Source: Gelatoporia subvermispora B (Eukaryota > Basidiomycota > Agaricomycetes > Polyporales > Gelatoporiaceae). From it: a stretch of DNA of 41,981 bases. The stretch covers positions 1 through 41,981 of the forward strand of contig KB445816.1 of assembly GCA_000320605.2 (NCBI GenBank). Direction: 5' to 3'. Of the stretch, positions 34,407 to 41,981 are shown in pieces. Below the pieces are notes generated by a model. That model saw only the letters and a program-made list of their open reading frames with translations, was not told the origin of the DNA and did no database searches. Positions within the stretch are counted from its first letter, which is position 1. Each line of letters begins with the position of its first letter. The translations under genes were made by a program, and so were the position numbers.

Positions 34407-35647
34407 TTACCGTCGTCGGCGTGCCTGGAGCTCGGCCTGCGACGCCGGGATCGGCGCATCACCGGCACTCTCGCCCCACGCAAACATCGCCTCGACGCGC
34501 TGCACAAAGTGGCGCACGTTGAAGCACGGGTGCAGCAGCATCGTGTCGGCCAGCGCGCTCAGGAGCCGTGGCCGCGCTGAGGGCGAGGGGAGCCGCGCAA
34601 GCAGCGCCGGCGTCACCTGCGGCGGCGATCCCTCGCGCGCGTAGAACGCCTCGATCGGGACCGGGGGCACACCCGAGCCCGCTGTGTGCTGGCGCCCTCC
34701 GCTTGCTGCTGGGTTCGTGCTTGTGATAGGGTCGACAACACGCATGCGCGGGTCGATGCCGAGCTCCTCGAGCTCGCCGAGCCATATGCTCGCGACGTCC
34801 TCGAGGCTGATGACGACGGAGCTGCCTGCCGCGCCCGTCGCGAGGAGCGCGCGGTCGAGCGGGGGCGCGCTCGTCCCCGCGAAGTGGATTGCGAATGCGG
34901 GCGCACCCGCCGGATCCGGGCTGCACACCAAAAGGCGCCTTGAACTGCGCGGGGGAGCCGGTGGTGAGCTGTTCCAGCGTGCCCTCGACGTTCATGAGGC
35001 GGTTGCGTAGGGATTGCACGTCGCTGCGGGAGTCGTTCGGTTTAGGGCGGGCAGTGGAAGGATGGGACGTACACTTTCTCTGCCGCTGCGGCGGAATAGA
35101 TGCAGCGCGCGGTAGAGTCGCGCTTGAGGTAGGAGCCGCAGGGCGTGCGGCGGTCGCATTTGAGGTTCAGCCGCTTGCACTGCAGAGGGGAGGATGTGAG
35201 TTCAAGCAAGTGATGAGCAAGTTAGAAGCAAAGTGGACGCAGGCACGCAGGGAGATGAACGAGAGAACATCAAGGAGAGGTGGGCATCCCAGTGATGGGT
35301 AATAATGTGTGTGGGGCGGGGAAGCGAGGATCGAAGCTAGGAAGAGAAGTGCACAGATGGATTGCTCCCGTGCGGCCATCTATGTAGCTGAGGGGGAAAA
35401 TACAGTACGGACGTACCTCTGCGCAGACGACGGTGACCCTCGAGCGCATTTGGCTGCATCAGCGATGGCGAAGATCCATCAGCGCTATCAGCCGTGTCAA
35501 AAAGTGCGGGCGGACGTACGTTCCGTTGGAGAACTTGGTCTGGCCGGTCGGTTGGGCCTGCCCCTCCTGGTCCTCCGGCTGCTCTGCGTGTGTGTGGGCG
35601 AGTCCGGAGGCTAGTGATGAGGACGACGACGAGTCGGGGTAGCCCAT
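34407..35647 (-). pseudogene. Zn(II)2Cys6 transcription factor, N-terminal part
   Basis: Four exons splice in phase: 35647-35520 (acidic/Ser leader, ending TGQTKFSNG), 35453-35417 (RVTVVCAE), 35179-35073 (CKRLNLKCDRRTPCGSYLKR through ARCIYSAAAAEK) and 35023 onward (DVQSLRNRLMNVEGTLEQL, a short coiled coil). Introns are 66, 237 and 49 nt. This is the fungal binuclear zinc cluster. The fifth cysteine is tyrosine (TAC at 35131-35129), which should spoil one zinc site. A frame jump lies near 34905-34945, after which FAGTSAPPLDRALLATGAAG and FNVRHFVQRVEAMFAWGE continue to about 34407. The gene stops there, exactly at the right edge of repeat copy 2, so the rest of the regulatory domain is missing. 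Confidence 0.8.
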
Positions 35648-35930
35648 GGGCGTCCTCAGGGCGCGGCCAGTAATGGCTGTCGCCCATGCCGAACACGGTG
35701 TAGCGAACATTAGTGAGGGACTGCTCGCCGCGCGCGGCGAGCGCGTTCACTGTCTTCGCAAGCGTGCGGCCGTTCTGCGGGAACTCGCCCTGGCCGGCGA
35801 CGGACGTGACGAACGCGACGTACTCCTCCTTTGCGATGTCGCCCGCGACGTGTCCGCTGTCGGCGGAGAGTCGCGCGCAGGGTTTTTCGTGGGCCAGCGA
35901 TGGACGGGTGCCCATGTCCAGCACGATGTC
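35648..35930 (-). pseudogene. Sulfite reductase beta-type flavodoxin-domain fragment
   Basis: AKEEYVAFVTSVAGQGEFPQ, NGRTLAKTVNALAARGEQSL and NVRYTVFGMGDSHYWPRPED match the flavodoxin-like domain found in the fungal sulfite reductase hemoprotein (Met5/Ecm17 type), part of the NADPH sulfite reductase of sulfate assimilation. Only about 95 residues remain. The preceding part (a YASDGGNAE-like P-loop is expected) is degraded, and similarity ends at PEDAH, exactly where the ATG of the zinc-cluster gene begins in another frame. The siroheme/Fe-S part is absent. Other flavodoxin proteins are possible, but the WPRPEDAH signature favours this family. Confidence 0.75.
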
Positions 35931-35944
35931 CGGGTGTCATTTCC

Positions 35945-36180
35945 GCATCCGCCGACTCCAAGACAAGCCCTGCGTCGTTCCGAGTACTCGTGAGTCGTCC
36001 AAATCCCCGCGAGGTCGAGAGCGCGGCGATGGATGGGCTGATCGCTCTTGAGCGCTGAATCGCCGAGGTGAGTGATCATCTTGAATGCGGGCGGGCGGGC
36101 TGTACTCACCGGTCAGCGCGGCGGGAGAGGGCGGGGACGACGGGTGGACGGGAACGTGGGCGGGGACGACGGGTGGGCAA
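35945..36180 (-). pseudogene. Unidentified fragment with a canonical intron
   Basis: A 55-nt intron (36109-36055, GTGAGT..CAG) would join a Pro-rich frame ending in AALT to LKSDQPIHRRALDLAGIW, ending near 35.96 kb. The intron and clean frame suggest a gene piece, but I do not recognise it. It lies between the sulfite reductase piece and the minisatellite, partly overlapping the latter. Confidence 0.3.
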
Positions 36181-36215
36181 GAACGTGGGTGGGGACGACG
36201 GGTGGGCAAGAACGG
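36134..36215. repeat. 29-bp minisatellite, 2.8 copies
   Basis: Units start at 36134, 36163 and 36192 and share GGGACGACGGGTGG, followed by a GGGAACG or CAAGAACG tail. The array is strongly G-rich on the plus strand. Confidence 0.85.
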
Positions 36216-36250
36216 ATCAGAGAGCCGTTGGGATCTGGGGCATGCTGCAG

Positions 36251-36265
36251 TAGGGTTAGGGTTAG
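36251..36265. repeat. Telomere-like tract TAGGGTTAGGGTTAG
   Basis: Two and a half units of TTAGGG, the telomere repeat of most filamentous fungi, lie inside the window. The tract is too short to be a telomere end. It may be an interstitial trace of end repair, or chance. Confidence 0.4.
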
Positions 36266-36287
36266 CACCGCGGACCGACAAAAAATA

Positions 36288-36329
36288 ATGGAGCAGGCAC
36301 GGGGGCTTCAATCCCGTTACCTGCTCCAT
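36288..36329. other. Strong two-stem hairpin
   Basis: ATGGAGCAGG (36288-36297) pairs with CCTGCTCCAT (36320-36329); inside, ACGGG (36299-36303) pairs with CCCGT (36313-36317), leaving a 9-nt loop. A second small inverted repeat, CGGACA..TGTCCG, follows at about 36332-36348. The loop region (GGCTTCAATCCC) resembles a pol III B box, but no tRNA cloverleaf can be built. It might be a structured RNA, a SINE-like piece or a transposon end. Confidence 0.45.
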
Positions 36330-36564
36330 ACGGACAGCCCATGTCCGGTTTTGTTTTCTTTAGACCTATTCCCTTAACCGTTTGTGACCACACATGTGGG
36401 GCATCAACCCACACGGCTGCAAGTGCTCAGAGTGAGCGAAGAAAACAACAGCTGCACCCTGACCTTATAAATCAAGGTATTTAGGGCAGGCTCCATGTGG
36501 CACTTAGCGCAGGGACCGTGAGAGGCCACGGGTATGTAAGGCTGAGAATCATACTCAGTCGACG

Positions 36565-37262
36565 GCCTCCGCCGTGCCTGTTGATTCGACCGATAGCATT
36601 ACGCACCGTGGCGACGTTTCGTTGGTCTGGCGCACGGACGATGCGCTCCTCGCAAACTGGGCTATAGGAGCGAGTTCAGGCGTGAATTGTCAGTGAGTCA
36701 AATCCTGCATATGTCTTGTATTGTGAGGTGAGACTGAAGTGAGCGTAGCTTTTCGAGACTGCCGCATTCTCCTTCTCGATCATGGGTGTCATAGCGTCGG
36801 TATCCTCGACTTTCTCTTTCTCACTAGTTTCGGGTCAGTGACGCGCATGTGCAAAGGCCTTTTGCTGAATCTGGCTAACCTACGATGCAGGAGGACATGT
36901 AGGCATGGACATTCAATGGGTCTTTCCGTGCCTATTTGTCATGACGATCGCTGCATCGATGGCTGACCTCGCCTTGTCAATGCCGTGCGTTTCCTGTCTT
37001 GTATCGTACGTGAGCTCAAACAGCGACGTGCGGAACGAGCGCAGGACTGTACTACTTCTCAGCGAAACTTTCACCCCCGAAGTATTCTGCGCTCGCGAGT
37101 TGGATCACAGGTTGGGCGAATATCAGTGGGCAAGTGGCGCTTGTTACATCTATCGACTTTACATGGTGTGTTGGTTCATATTCTCACCATGCAGAGCTGT
37201 TCTGAGATCCTGTGATAGCGCACAAATGATCACGACGGCGATCGCTGTAGGCCCTGACGGCA
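36565..37262 (+). pseudogene. APC amino-acid/GABA permease, N-terminal exons
   Basis: Five exons splice in phase through introns of 53-57 nt: exon 1 to 36692 (VDSTDSITHRGDV, then GYRSEFRRELS), exon 2 36749-36833 (LFETAAFSFSIMGVIASVSS), exon 3 36891-36984 (GGHVGMDIQW, LFVMTIAASMADLALSMP), exon 4 37040-37165 (AGLYYFSAKLSPPKYSALAS, WITGWANISGQVALVTSIDF), exon 5 from 37219 (CAQMITTAIAVG). This is the first third of a plasma- or vacuolar-membrane amino-acid/polyamine/choline transporter of the APC superfamily (Uga4-like group), covering the first membrane segments. Exon 1 lacks one base near 36657 (AAC-TGGGC), breaking the frame. Similarity ends after exon 5, so most of the transporter is missing. 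Confidence 0.8.
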
Positions 37263-37269
37263 GATTCCA

Positions 37270-38895
37270 CGTACAAGATACGAGGGTGATTGTGGGACGT
37301 AGTAGGGATTTAGGAGTGCGAGAGATCAAGCCCGATGCGAGGTGAACGGAAGATGCGCGGATTTGTCGAGGCCTGGCCGCGGGGCACATATTCGAGGAAC
37401 ATTCTCGCCTTCTTCTGAGGAATTTGATCCGGGGGGTGCAGATTCATAACGGAGACATCGAGGAGGCAGAGACAGTGGAAGATGTGACTCAGCCCCGAGC
37501 AAGAGAGAGGAAACGCGTAGCGGTGGGCAACGCAGAGATCGTAGATAGTACAGCACTGTGACATATGAGCTAGTGATCCCATGATGACGCGCACCGTCAG
37601 CTACCAGACATGTTTGGGACAGGCTACAGCCATTGAACAGATAGGCCGCATATGCCATTAATTCAGACATGGCGGCCCTCTTCTCGGGTCCTGTCGGTGC
37701 GTTGTTATTGTCAACCGAGAGATCACCGGGATGCTAATATTCTTAGTCTATGGCCGCCCTTTGTACATGAGCTGATGCCCGCGTTCGCAGCACCATCCTC
37801 GTTCTTTCGTTAGCTGCGCCGGTCCGTTTAACACCCACAACAAGACCGACAGATCCGCAAGGATTGTGGTGACTCGTCCGGTAGGTATGTGTAGCTTCGA
37901 TCCGCCATTCACACAGGAATCTCGGGGCATCACTCGCGCGGTACGTCTTGCCGTCGCACAGGATCTCCCTGCAATGCTTATATATCCAATTTTGTACCTA
38001 TAGGTTGTACATTAACTGGTGACCGCGTCTATGGCGCCACCAGTAGCTCGTATCGAAGCTGCACGAACGTCGGCCGTTCCCGCAGGTGCCCCGATACGCA
38101 GGCCAAAGTACGCCCTGTCGGGTCCGTTCACGGAGCACGCTTCCACGGTTTGAATCGGCGTCGTTGAGGCGACTGGACGAGCCCGCAGACGGGGCGATCC
38201 CGTGCTCGCTGTGCAATGACCTGCCGGACACGATACAGCCCGCCGTACATAGTTCTCCAGAGCCGCAAGATACTCCTCAGGTGCCAGCATCGTCGAGATA
38301 GCACGTACGTCGCCGGCCGCGCCCATGCTCGACGAGTCAGAGTCAGCCGTGAGCCTGGCGGGCTGGGGCATAGGGCAGTGTCGCGGACCTGATAGCCAGG
38401 CGGTCCCCGAGCCGAATGCGGCCGCAAAGTGCCCGGGCGGTCTCCAGCGAGCGGCGCGACGCCGTCCGCCTCGTATTCTTCTTCTCCGCGGCCCGCGCCG
38501 CTGTGCAGCGTCCCGCAGCGTGCGTAGTGCATGTCGTTCAGACCGTGCAGCGAGAGGTCGCCTCGTGTGCCGAGTACCTGAGTAGCTGGCGGCGGTAGCG
38601 CTGAGTTCTGGACATCCTCGCGTCGCCGGAGGTCCAGAAGCAGAGAGCAGCGCCACACCGGCCCGGGAAGCGGCGCAGTCACTTGAGGGGACACGATGGG
38701 CGGCGGTGCCGAGTGCAAACATATCTGCGCAGGCTGTGTGTTGCAGCGGCGTGCGGCGCGGACATCCGCGCGGAGGATTCCGGACCACCTGGGCTGCGCG
38801 GTGTTCCGGAGAAGAGCACTCGAGTAGACGCGGCGTGCGCGTCCGTGCCGCTTGTTCTTCGCATTGGCTGTCTCGTCGCGGTTCTGTCCCGTCAC
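37270..38895. other. No gene recognised
   Basis: A plus-strand frame at about 37.39-37.55 kb (GDIEEAETVEDV) and overlapping GC-rich minus-strand frames at 38012-38895 (for example MLAPEEYLAALENYVRR near 38.26 kb) have coding-like patches but no family signature that I recognise. Frame changes suggest decay. Confidence 0.35.
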
Positions 38896-39013
38896 GGTTC
38901 TGTCTCGTCGCAGTTCAGTTGTCGCCCAGAGATCCGAGTCCTGGCGGTTCCACGGTGGCTGTGCAGAGCCAAAGTATTGAGACCGGCACGGGAGGGCATA
39001 TGTCTATCAGTGC

Positions 39014-39033
39014 GAGACGAGACGAGACGAGAC
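39014..39033. repeat. GAGAC microsatellite, four units
   Basis: Four perfect tandem GAGAC pentamers, GC-rich surroundings, no gene context. Confidence 0.85.
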
Positions 39034-39059
39034 GATGTCCGCCTGTGCCCCTCGCAAGC

Positions 39060-39290
39060 ATTAGCCCGCCGCTGTCTCGACAACTGCTCGGCAGTCGAGC
39101 GAACGTGTGCACAGCTTCCTCAAGCACTCGCACGAGGCGTGATATCGATACAGCGGGCCGAGGCTCAGACAGCGCACAAAGTCGGCCGACGCACCTTGGC
39201 GGGCTGACCGCCGCGCTGGATGGTGTCCTACACCGCTGCGATCGTGATGGTCGTGGGCTTGCCGTGGCGCCGCAAGGACCCGGCCGTCGT
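39060..39290 (-). pseudogene. Possible histone H4 remnant
   Basis: On the minus strand GGCGCCACGGCAAG, then GACACCATCCAG and CAGCCCGCCAAGGTGCGTCG resemble, in order, the GAKRHRK, RDTIQ and KPAIRR codons of histone H4, with small insertions or deletions; LRKLCTRSLDCRAVVE further on loosely recalls the VLK.FLE.VIRD helix. Frames are broken. The match is weak and could be GC-rich coincidence. Confidence 0.25.
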
Positions 39291-39479
39291 CCGCGGAGCA
39301 CACGCGATGCGCTCCTCGTGCGCATTGGTGGGAGAACGAGCGTGGATCAGGGCGAACGTGCACGCCGCGGCCTCTGCGTCGCGGATGCAGAATGAGCTGC
39401 GCGTAGGGCAACTGGGAGGACGGCTTTGTGTCTGTCCGGGGCCGGCATTCGCGGGGGGCAGTTTCTAAAGTCCTGCGGT

Positions 39480-40320
39480 AGATTGTCTGTAGAGTAGATC
39501 ACAATGAGATCACGATTTGACGCGTATCAGACTCACCGAGTATGCGAATTTGCTGGCTATGGACCACAAGCGGTCTCGTATAGCTCCTCCGTGTGTCGTG
39601 TCCGCAATCCCAGCCATTGTAGGTTCTCCGTGGTCTTAAATCTTGCCTTGCCTGGAACTATCTCGAGGGGCTTCAAATCGTCGGCAGCCCGTGAGCGTTG
39701 CCGGGCGGTGACTAACGCGATGTGTCCACGGTGCGTTTGGCGGTGTTCTCGCACGCGCATGGGCCGACGGAATGGGATCGTTTGCTCTGAGCATGCCGCC
39801 GTCGATCAGACAACGACGCGTGGTCCCAACGCGTCAATTACTCGCCTTTCGGTGTCCGTGACACCAGCTCTCTCTTGTGCGCGCGCGAACGCACCCCCTC
39901 GTCGCCAGCACACCAACACACGGTCTTGGCGTAAGAGTCGTGCCGGACTCGTCACCGGCGAGTGCGCTGCGCTGGTGCAACTGCGTCTGCGGGGCGTGCA
40001 GCGGCCCGTGGGCTGCTACTGCTGTTGCTGCTACGGGGCACGTGGCGAGAGACGTTGGGTATGAGGAGATTGGGGCGCAGCGTGGGGCTGCTGCATATGG
40101 GAGCTGGGCGGGTGCGACGTGCGCCCGAGCGTGGCAAGATCGTGCGCGATCGCTAGGCGCAGGTGCTTGCGGCGGTCACTTGTGCGGTTGTCGAGACTGG
40201 GCGCGGCGGAAGCAGCTTCTGCGAGGCTAGGCTGGGGAGCGTCGCGATCTGCGAGCTCGTAAGTGCCCAGCCCGCCGATCCCGCCGGATTCTCGCAAAAC
40301 ATGGCGTGGCACTACGGTTT
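39480..40320. other. No gene recognised
   Basis: GC-rich with overlapping short frames. A minus-strand patch near 39.56-39.70 kb (DDLKPLEIVPGKARFKTTEN) looks coding-like but is unassigned. Nothing connects it to the EH-domain fragment that ends near 40335. Confidence 0.3.
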
Positions 40321-40329
40321 GCGGGATGG

Positions 40330-41095
40330 AGGGGGATGGGATGAGAGAAGCATGAATGGCACGGCTACATCTCCCTCAATGTAACCTCTCTTCGCGGTGT
40401 CAAGACCAGCGAATAAGCGATCTGCGCTATCCTTCCCCGCTGGTGTAACGCCCCAGTGTTGCGCAGGCGGGGCTGCTGGTGCCTGCGCGAATGGGAAAAC
40501 AGACGTCGACGTTCCGAGCGCGAAACGGGCCGGAAACGGAGGCGCCGATGATCCTGGCTTCAGCTGTTCCGTCAACTGCGGCTGCAGGATGGATCCACTG
40601 CCGGTGAACTGCGGCTGGATGGTGCTCGCAGGTCGACCGGGATATACACCGGACAATGAGGGGCTATATGACATGCTGTCACCGGTTGCATGTGGGACGA
40701 CTTGTTCAAACGGACTCTTGCCGCCCGCCTGCTCGTACAGCGATGGAGGAAGGGTCGAGGGAATGTTCGGGATCTGGCCGGACATCGACGCCTGAATGAG
40801 ATACATGGCGATCGCGAAATCCGTGGCGTCGAGGGCGCCGCGGTTCTTTGTGTCTGCCAGGTTCCTGCGCATTGTTAGACAGACACGCATGCGCGAAATG
40901 GCACCCCGCCTACCAGATCTGCGAGAGCTTGTCCACGGGAAGCTTGGACTTGACGAAGACATCTCGCGCTTTCTCACCTGAATGCAGCGTCGGTATCGGT
41001 GTCACTCAAACGAGACGAGTAGCGAGCTCACCACTCAGAAGACCGTTCGCTGGTCCGCATTGCAGGAACAACTTCAGGAACTTGGCTTTGTCCTG
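40330..41095 (-). pseudogene. Ede1/Eps15-type EH-domain protein, internal fragment
   Basis: From about 41093: HTPQDKAKFLKLFLQCGPAN, then a 54-nt intron (41031-40978), EKARDVFVKSKLPVDKLSQI, a 49-nt intron (40913-40865), NLADTKNRGALDATDFAIAM and YLIQASMSGQIPNIPSTLPP. That is one complete EH domain with its DxDxxG-like loop region and flanking LPP. A linker rich in Ser, Pro, Gln and Gly follows (SLSGVYPGRP, TGSGSILQPQLTEQ), then the start of the next EH domain (GKDSADRLFAGLDTAKRGYI through DVAVPFML), cut off near 40335. Ede1-type proteins bind NPF motifs and act early in clathrin-mediated endocytosis at the plasma membrane. EH1, the rest of EH3, the coiled coil and the UBA region are missing. 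Confidence 0.85.
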
Positions 41096-41810
41096 AGGTG
41101 TGTGTGCGTGCCGCACATCCTCCTGGTGGAAGTGCACCTCACCCTCCTCGGGGCCCCAGCCGGCCGCATCGGGGTGCGCTTGAAGGAACTCTCCCTGCTC
41201 GCGGAGCATGCGGCGCTGGCGCAGCATACGAGAGCGCGCGGCGACGCCGAGCTGGACGGAGGACTTGCGCCGGCGCGGCTCGATCGCGGGGAGCGGCGCG
41301 AAGCGCACGCTGCCGTTGCCCCGCTCGGGGAGCGTGCACGCGGAGGCGGTGCGCAGGATGCTGGGGGTGCGACTTGCGGAGTACTCAAGCGAAAGAGAAG
41401 TCGAGGAGGAGCGGGTGGAGGAGGCGAGTGGTGGGGGATGGACGAGCTTGAGTCGCGCGAGGACTCGGCGGAGGATGAGGAGGGCAAGTCTGGCATGCGT
41501 GGTGCGAGCTACTCTTGCGTGGTATCGTCGAGCGTGTGTAGTATGCGAGTACGGTTGTGAGTTGTGAGTGGGAGCGCAACGAAGAGAAGACCGATGGCAG
41601 AAGTGTGTCACAGCAGGATAGATACGAATAAGAAAGCGAGCGGATACGAGCTTGTCCTCCTGCGTGGCGGCTGTGCGAGAGCCCGTCGTCGAGGTGTAAA
41701 TGAAGATAAGGAAAAGGAGGACGAGGGGCGTCGCGTTTGATGGAGACCTCGACGTCGAGGTCGTTGGCCTGATCCGCTTCCGGGTGAAGCATTTCGCTGA
41801 CATAAGCCAT
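41096..41810 (-). pseudogene. Unidentified protein N-terminus joined to the EH fragment
   Basis: ATG at 41810 opens MAYVSEMLHPEADQANDLDV, then RPPFPYLHLHLDDGLSHS. Ser/Pro-rich sequence follows with frame changes or an intron, then SASRTPSILRTASACTLPER, SVRFAPLPAIEPRRRKSSVQ and LGVAARSRMLRQRRMLREQG. The last two blocks feel like a conserved agaricomycete protein of unknown function, a memory I cannot check. Directly after EEGEVHFHQEDVRHA the frame passes without a stop into the EH2 domain at about 41093. No membrane segment is seen. The 170 bp upstream of the ATG include TTTAAGAG (41893-41900), a weak TATA-like site. Confidence 0.5.
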
Positions 41811-41981
41811 GACTGCCCTCTATGGTAGTCAGACGCGTCCGACGAGCCGACGTTCCTCTCTCCTCAGACTCTCCGTCCGACGCCAGGCAACGCCTCTTAA
41901 AGGCACGACGCGGTTCGGCGCCGTGTTGTATCACCAACTACCCGCGGTTTCTGGCGGATGCTGTGTTATGATCATCAATTG

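Larger units (their letters stand above)
28666..34417. repeat. Segmental duplication unit, copy 2
   Basis: Colinear with copy 1 (2927-7936), same orientation. The left edge is fuzzy (from about GAACCGTGGACGG at 28.68 kb) and the right edge sharp near 34417, where it abuts the truncated end of the Zn2Cys6 gene. Relative to copy 1 it has two extra segments (about 29865-31012 and 31950-32330) and lacks the 780-bp segment. Differences between copies are mostly transitions plus small indels, suggesting long unconstrained divergence. Confidence 0.75.

Noticed and set aside
36288..36329. tRNA gene at the hairpin with GGCTTCAATCCC
   Set aside because: The stems form a simple nested hairpin, not a cloverleaf.
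1..41981. LTR retrotransposon, DNA transposase, Helitron helicase or CRISPR array
   Set aside because: No reverse transcriptase, integrase, DDE or Rep/helicase motifs were seen in any frame I read, no long terminal repeats, and no regular short repeat-spacer array.

Overview
This looks like an accessory region of a mushroom-forming basidiomycete (Agaricomycetes, plausibly Polyporales). The evidence is the very short introns (about 48-66 nt, GT..AG, often with a CTAAC/CTRAC-like branch site), the NACHT-WD40 NLR-type genes, and fragments recognisable as fungal sedolisin, Zn(II)2Cys6 regulator, sulfite reductase flavodoxin domain, Ede1-type EH domains and an APC permease. These assignments come from reading the translations; no database was searched. 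I found no gene that reads through intact from start to stop. The window is best described as a pseudogene and gene-fragment landscape built by duplication, inversion and truncation.

Region 1 (1-2.8 kb): the 3' part of an F-box-type gene lies directly downstream of the promoter and first two exons of a sedolisin (S53) protease, both on the minus strand, with a small direct-repeat element between them. An unidentified degraded coding remnant follows. Region 2 (2.9-7.9 kb) and region 6 (28.7-34.4 kb) are two diverged copies of one 5-6 kb unit in the same orientation. Each carries a degraded GNAT (arylalkylamine N-acetyltransferase-like) gene at the left end and a degraded coiled-coil gene at the right end. 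A partial third copy (about 21.8-23.0 kb) truncates an NLR gene.

Region 3 (10.0-14.9 kb) is the most striking part. It holds one NLR gene, here NLR-A, encoded on the minus strand: a helical N-terminal exon, NACHT and a double WD40 propeller. Its central 1.6 kb (end of intron 1 through the NACHT region) is flipped onto the plus strand. Both breakpoints lie inside the gene and all three pieces remain in place. The gene also carries a nonsense codon, single-base frameshifts and collapsed WD40 blades. Region 4 (15-21.7 kb) is mostly gene-poor, with a foldback element near 15.85 kb. Region 5 (23.0-25.9 kb) is a paralogous NLR, NLR-B, with the same exon layout, cut off after about two and a half WD40 blades by the third repeat copy.

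Region 7 (34.4-41.9 kb) is a mosaic of pieces of unrelated housekeeping or regulatory genes, most on the minus strand and with introns retained: Zn2Cys6 factor, sulfite reductase flavodoxin domain, an APC amino-acid permease (plus strand), a possible histone H4 remnant, Ede1 EH domains, and an N-terminal piece of an unidentified protein. A minisatellite, a short telomere-like tract and a strong hairpin sit in its middle. Helitron-type gene capture or repeated break repair could make such a mosaic, but I saw no Helitron helicase, transposase or reverse transcriptase. The recurring C:G to T:A lesions that kill reading frames are compatible with methylation-linked decay of duplicated DNA, which is inference.
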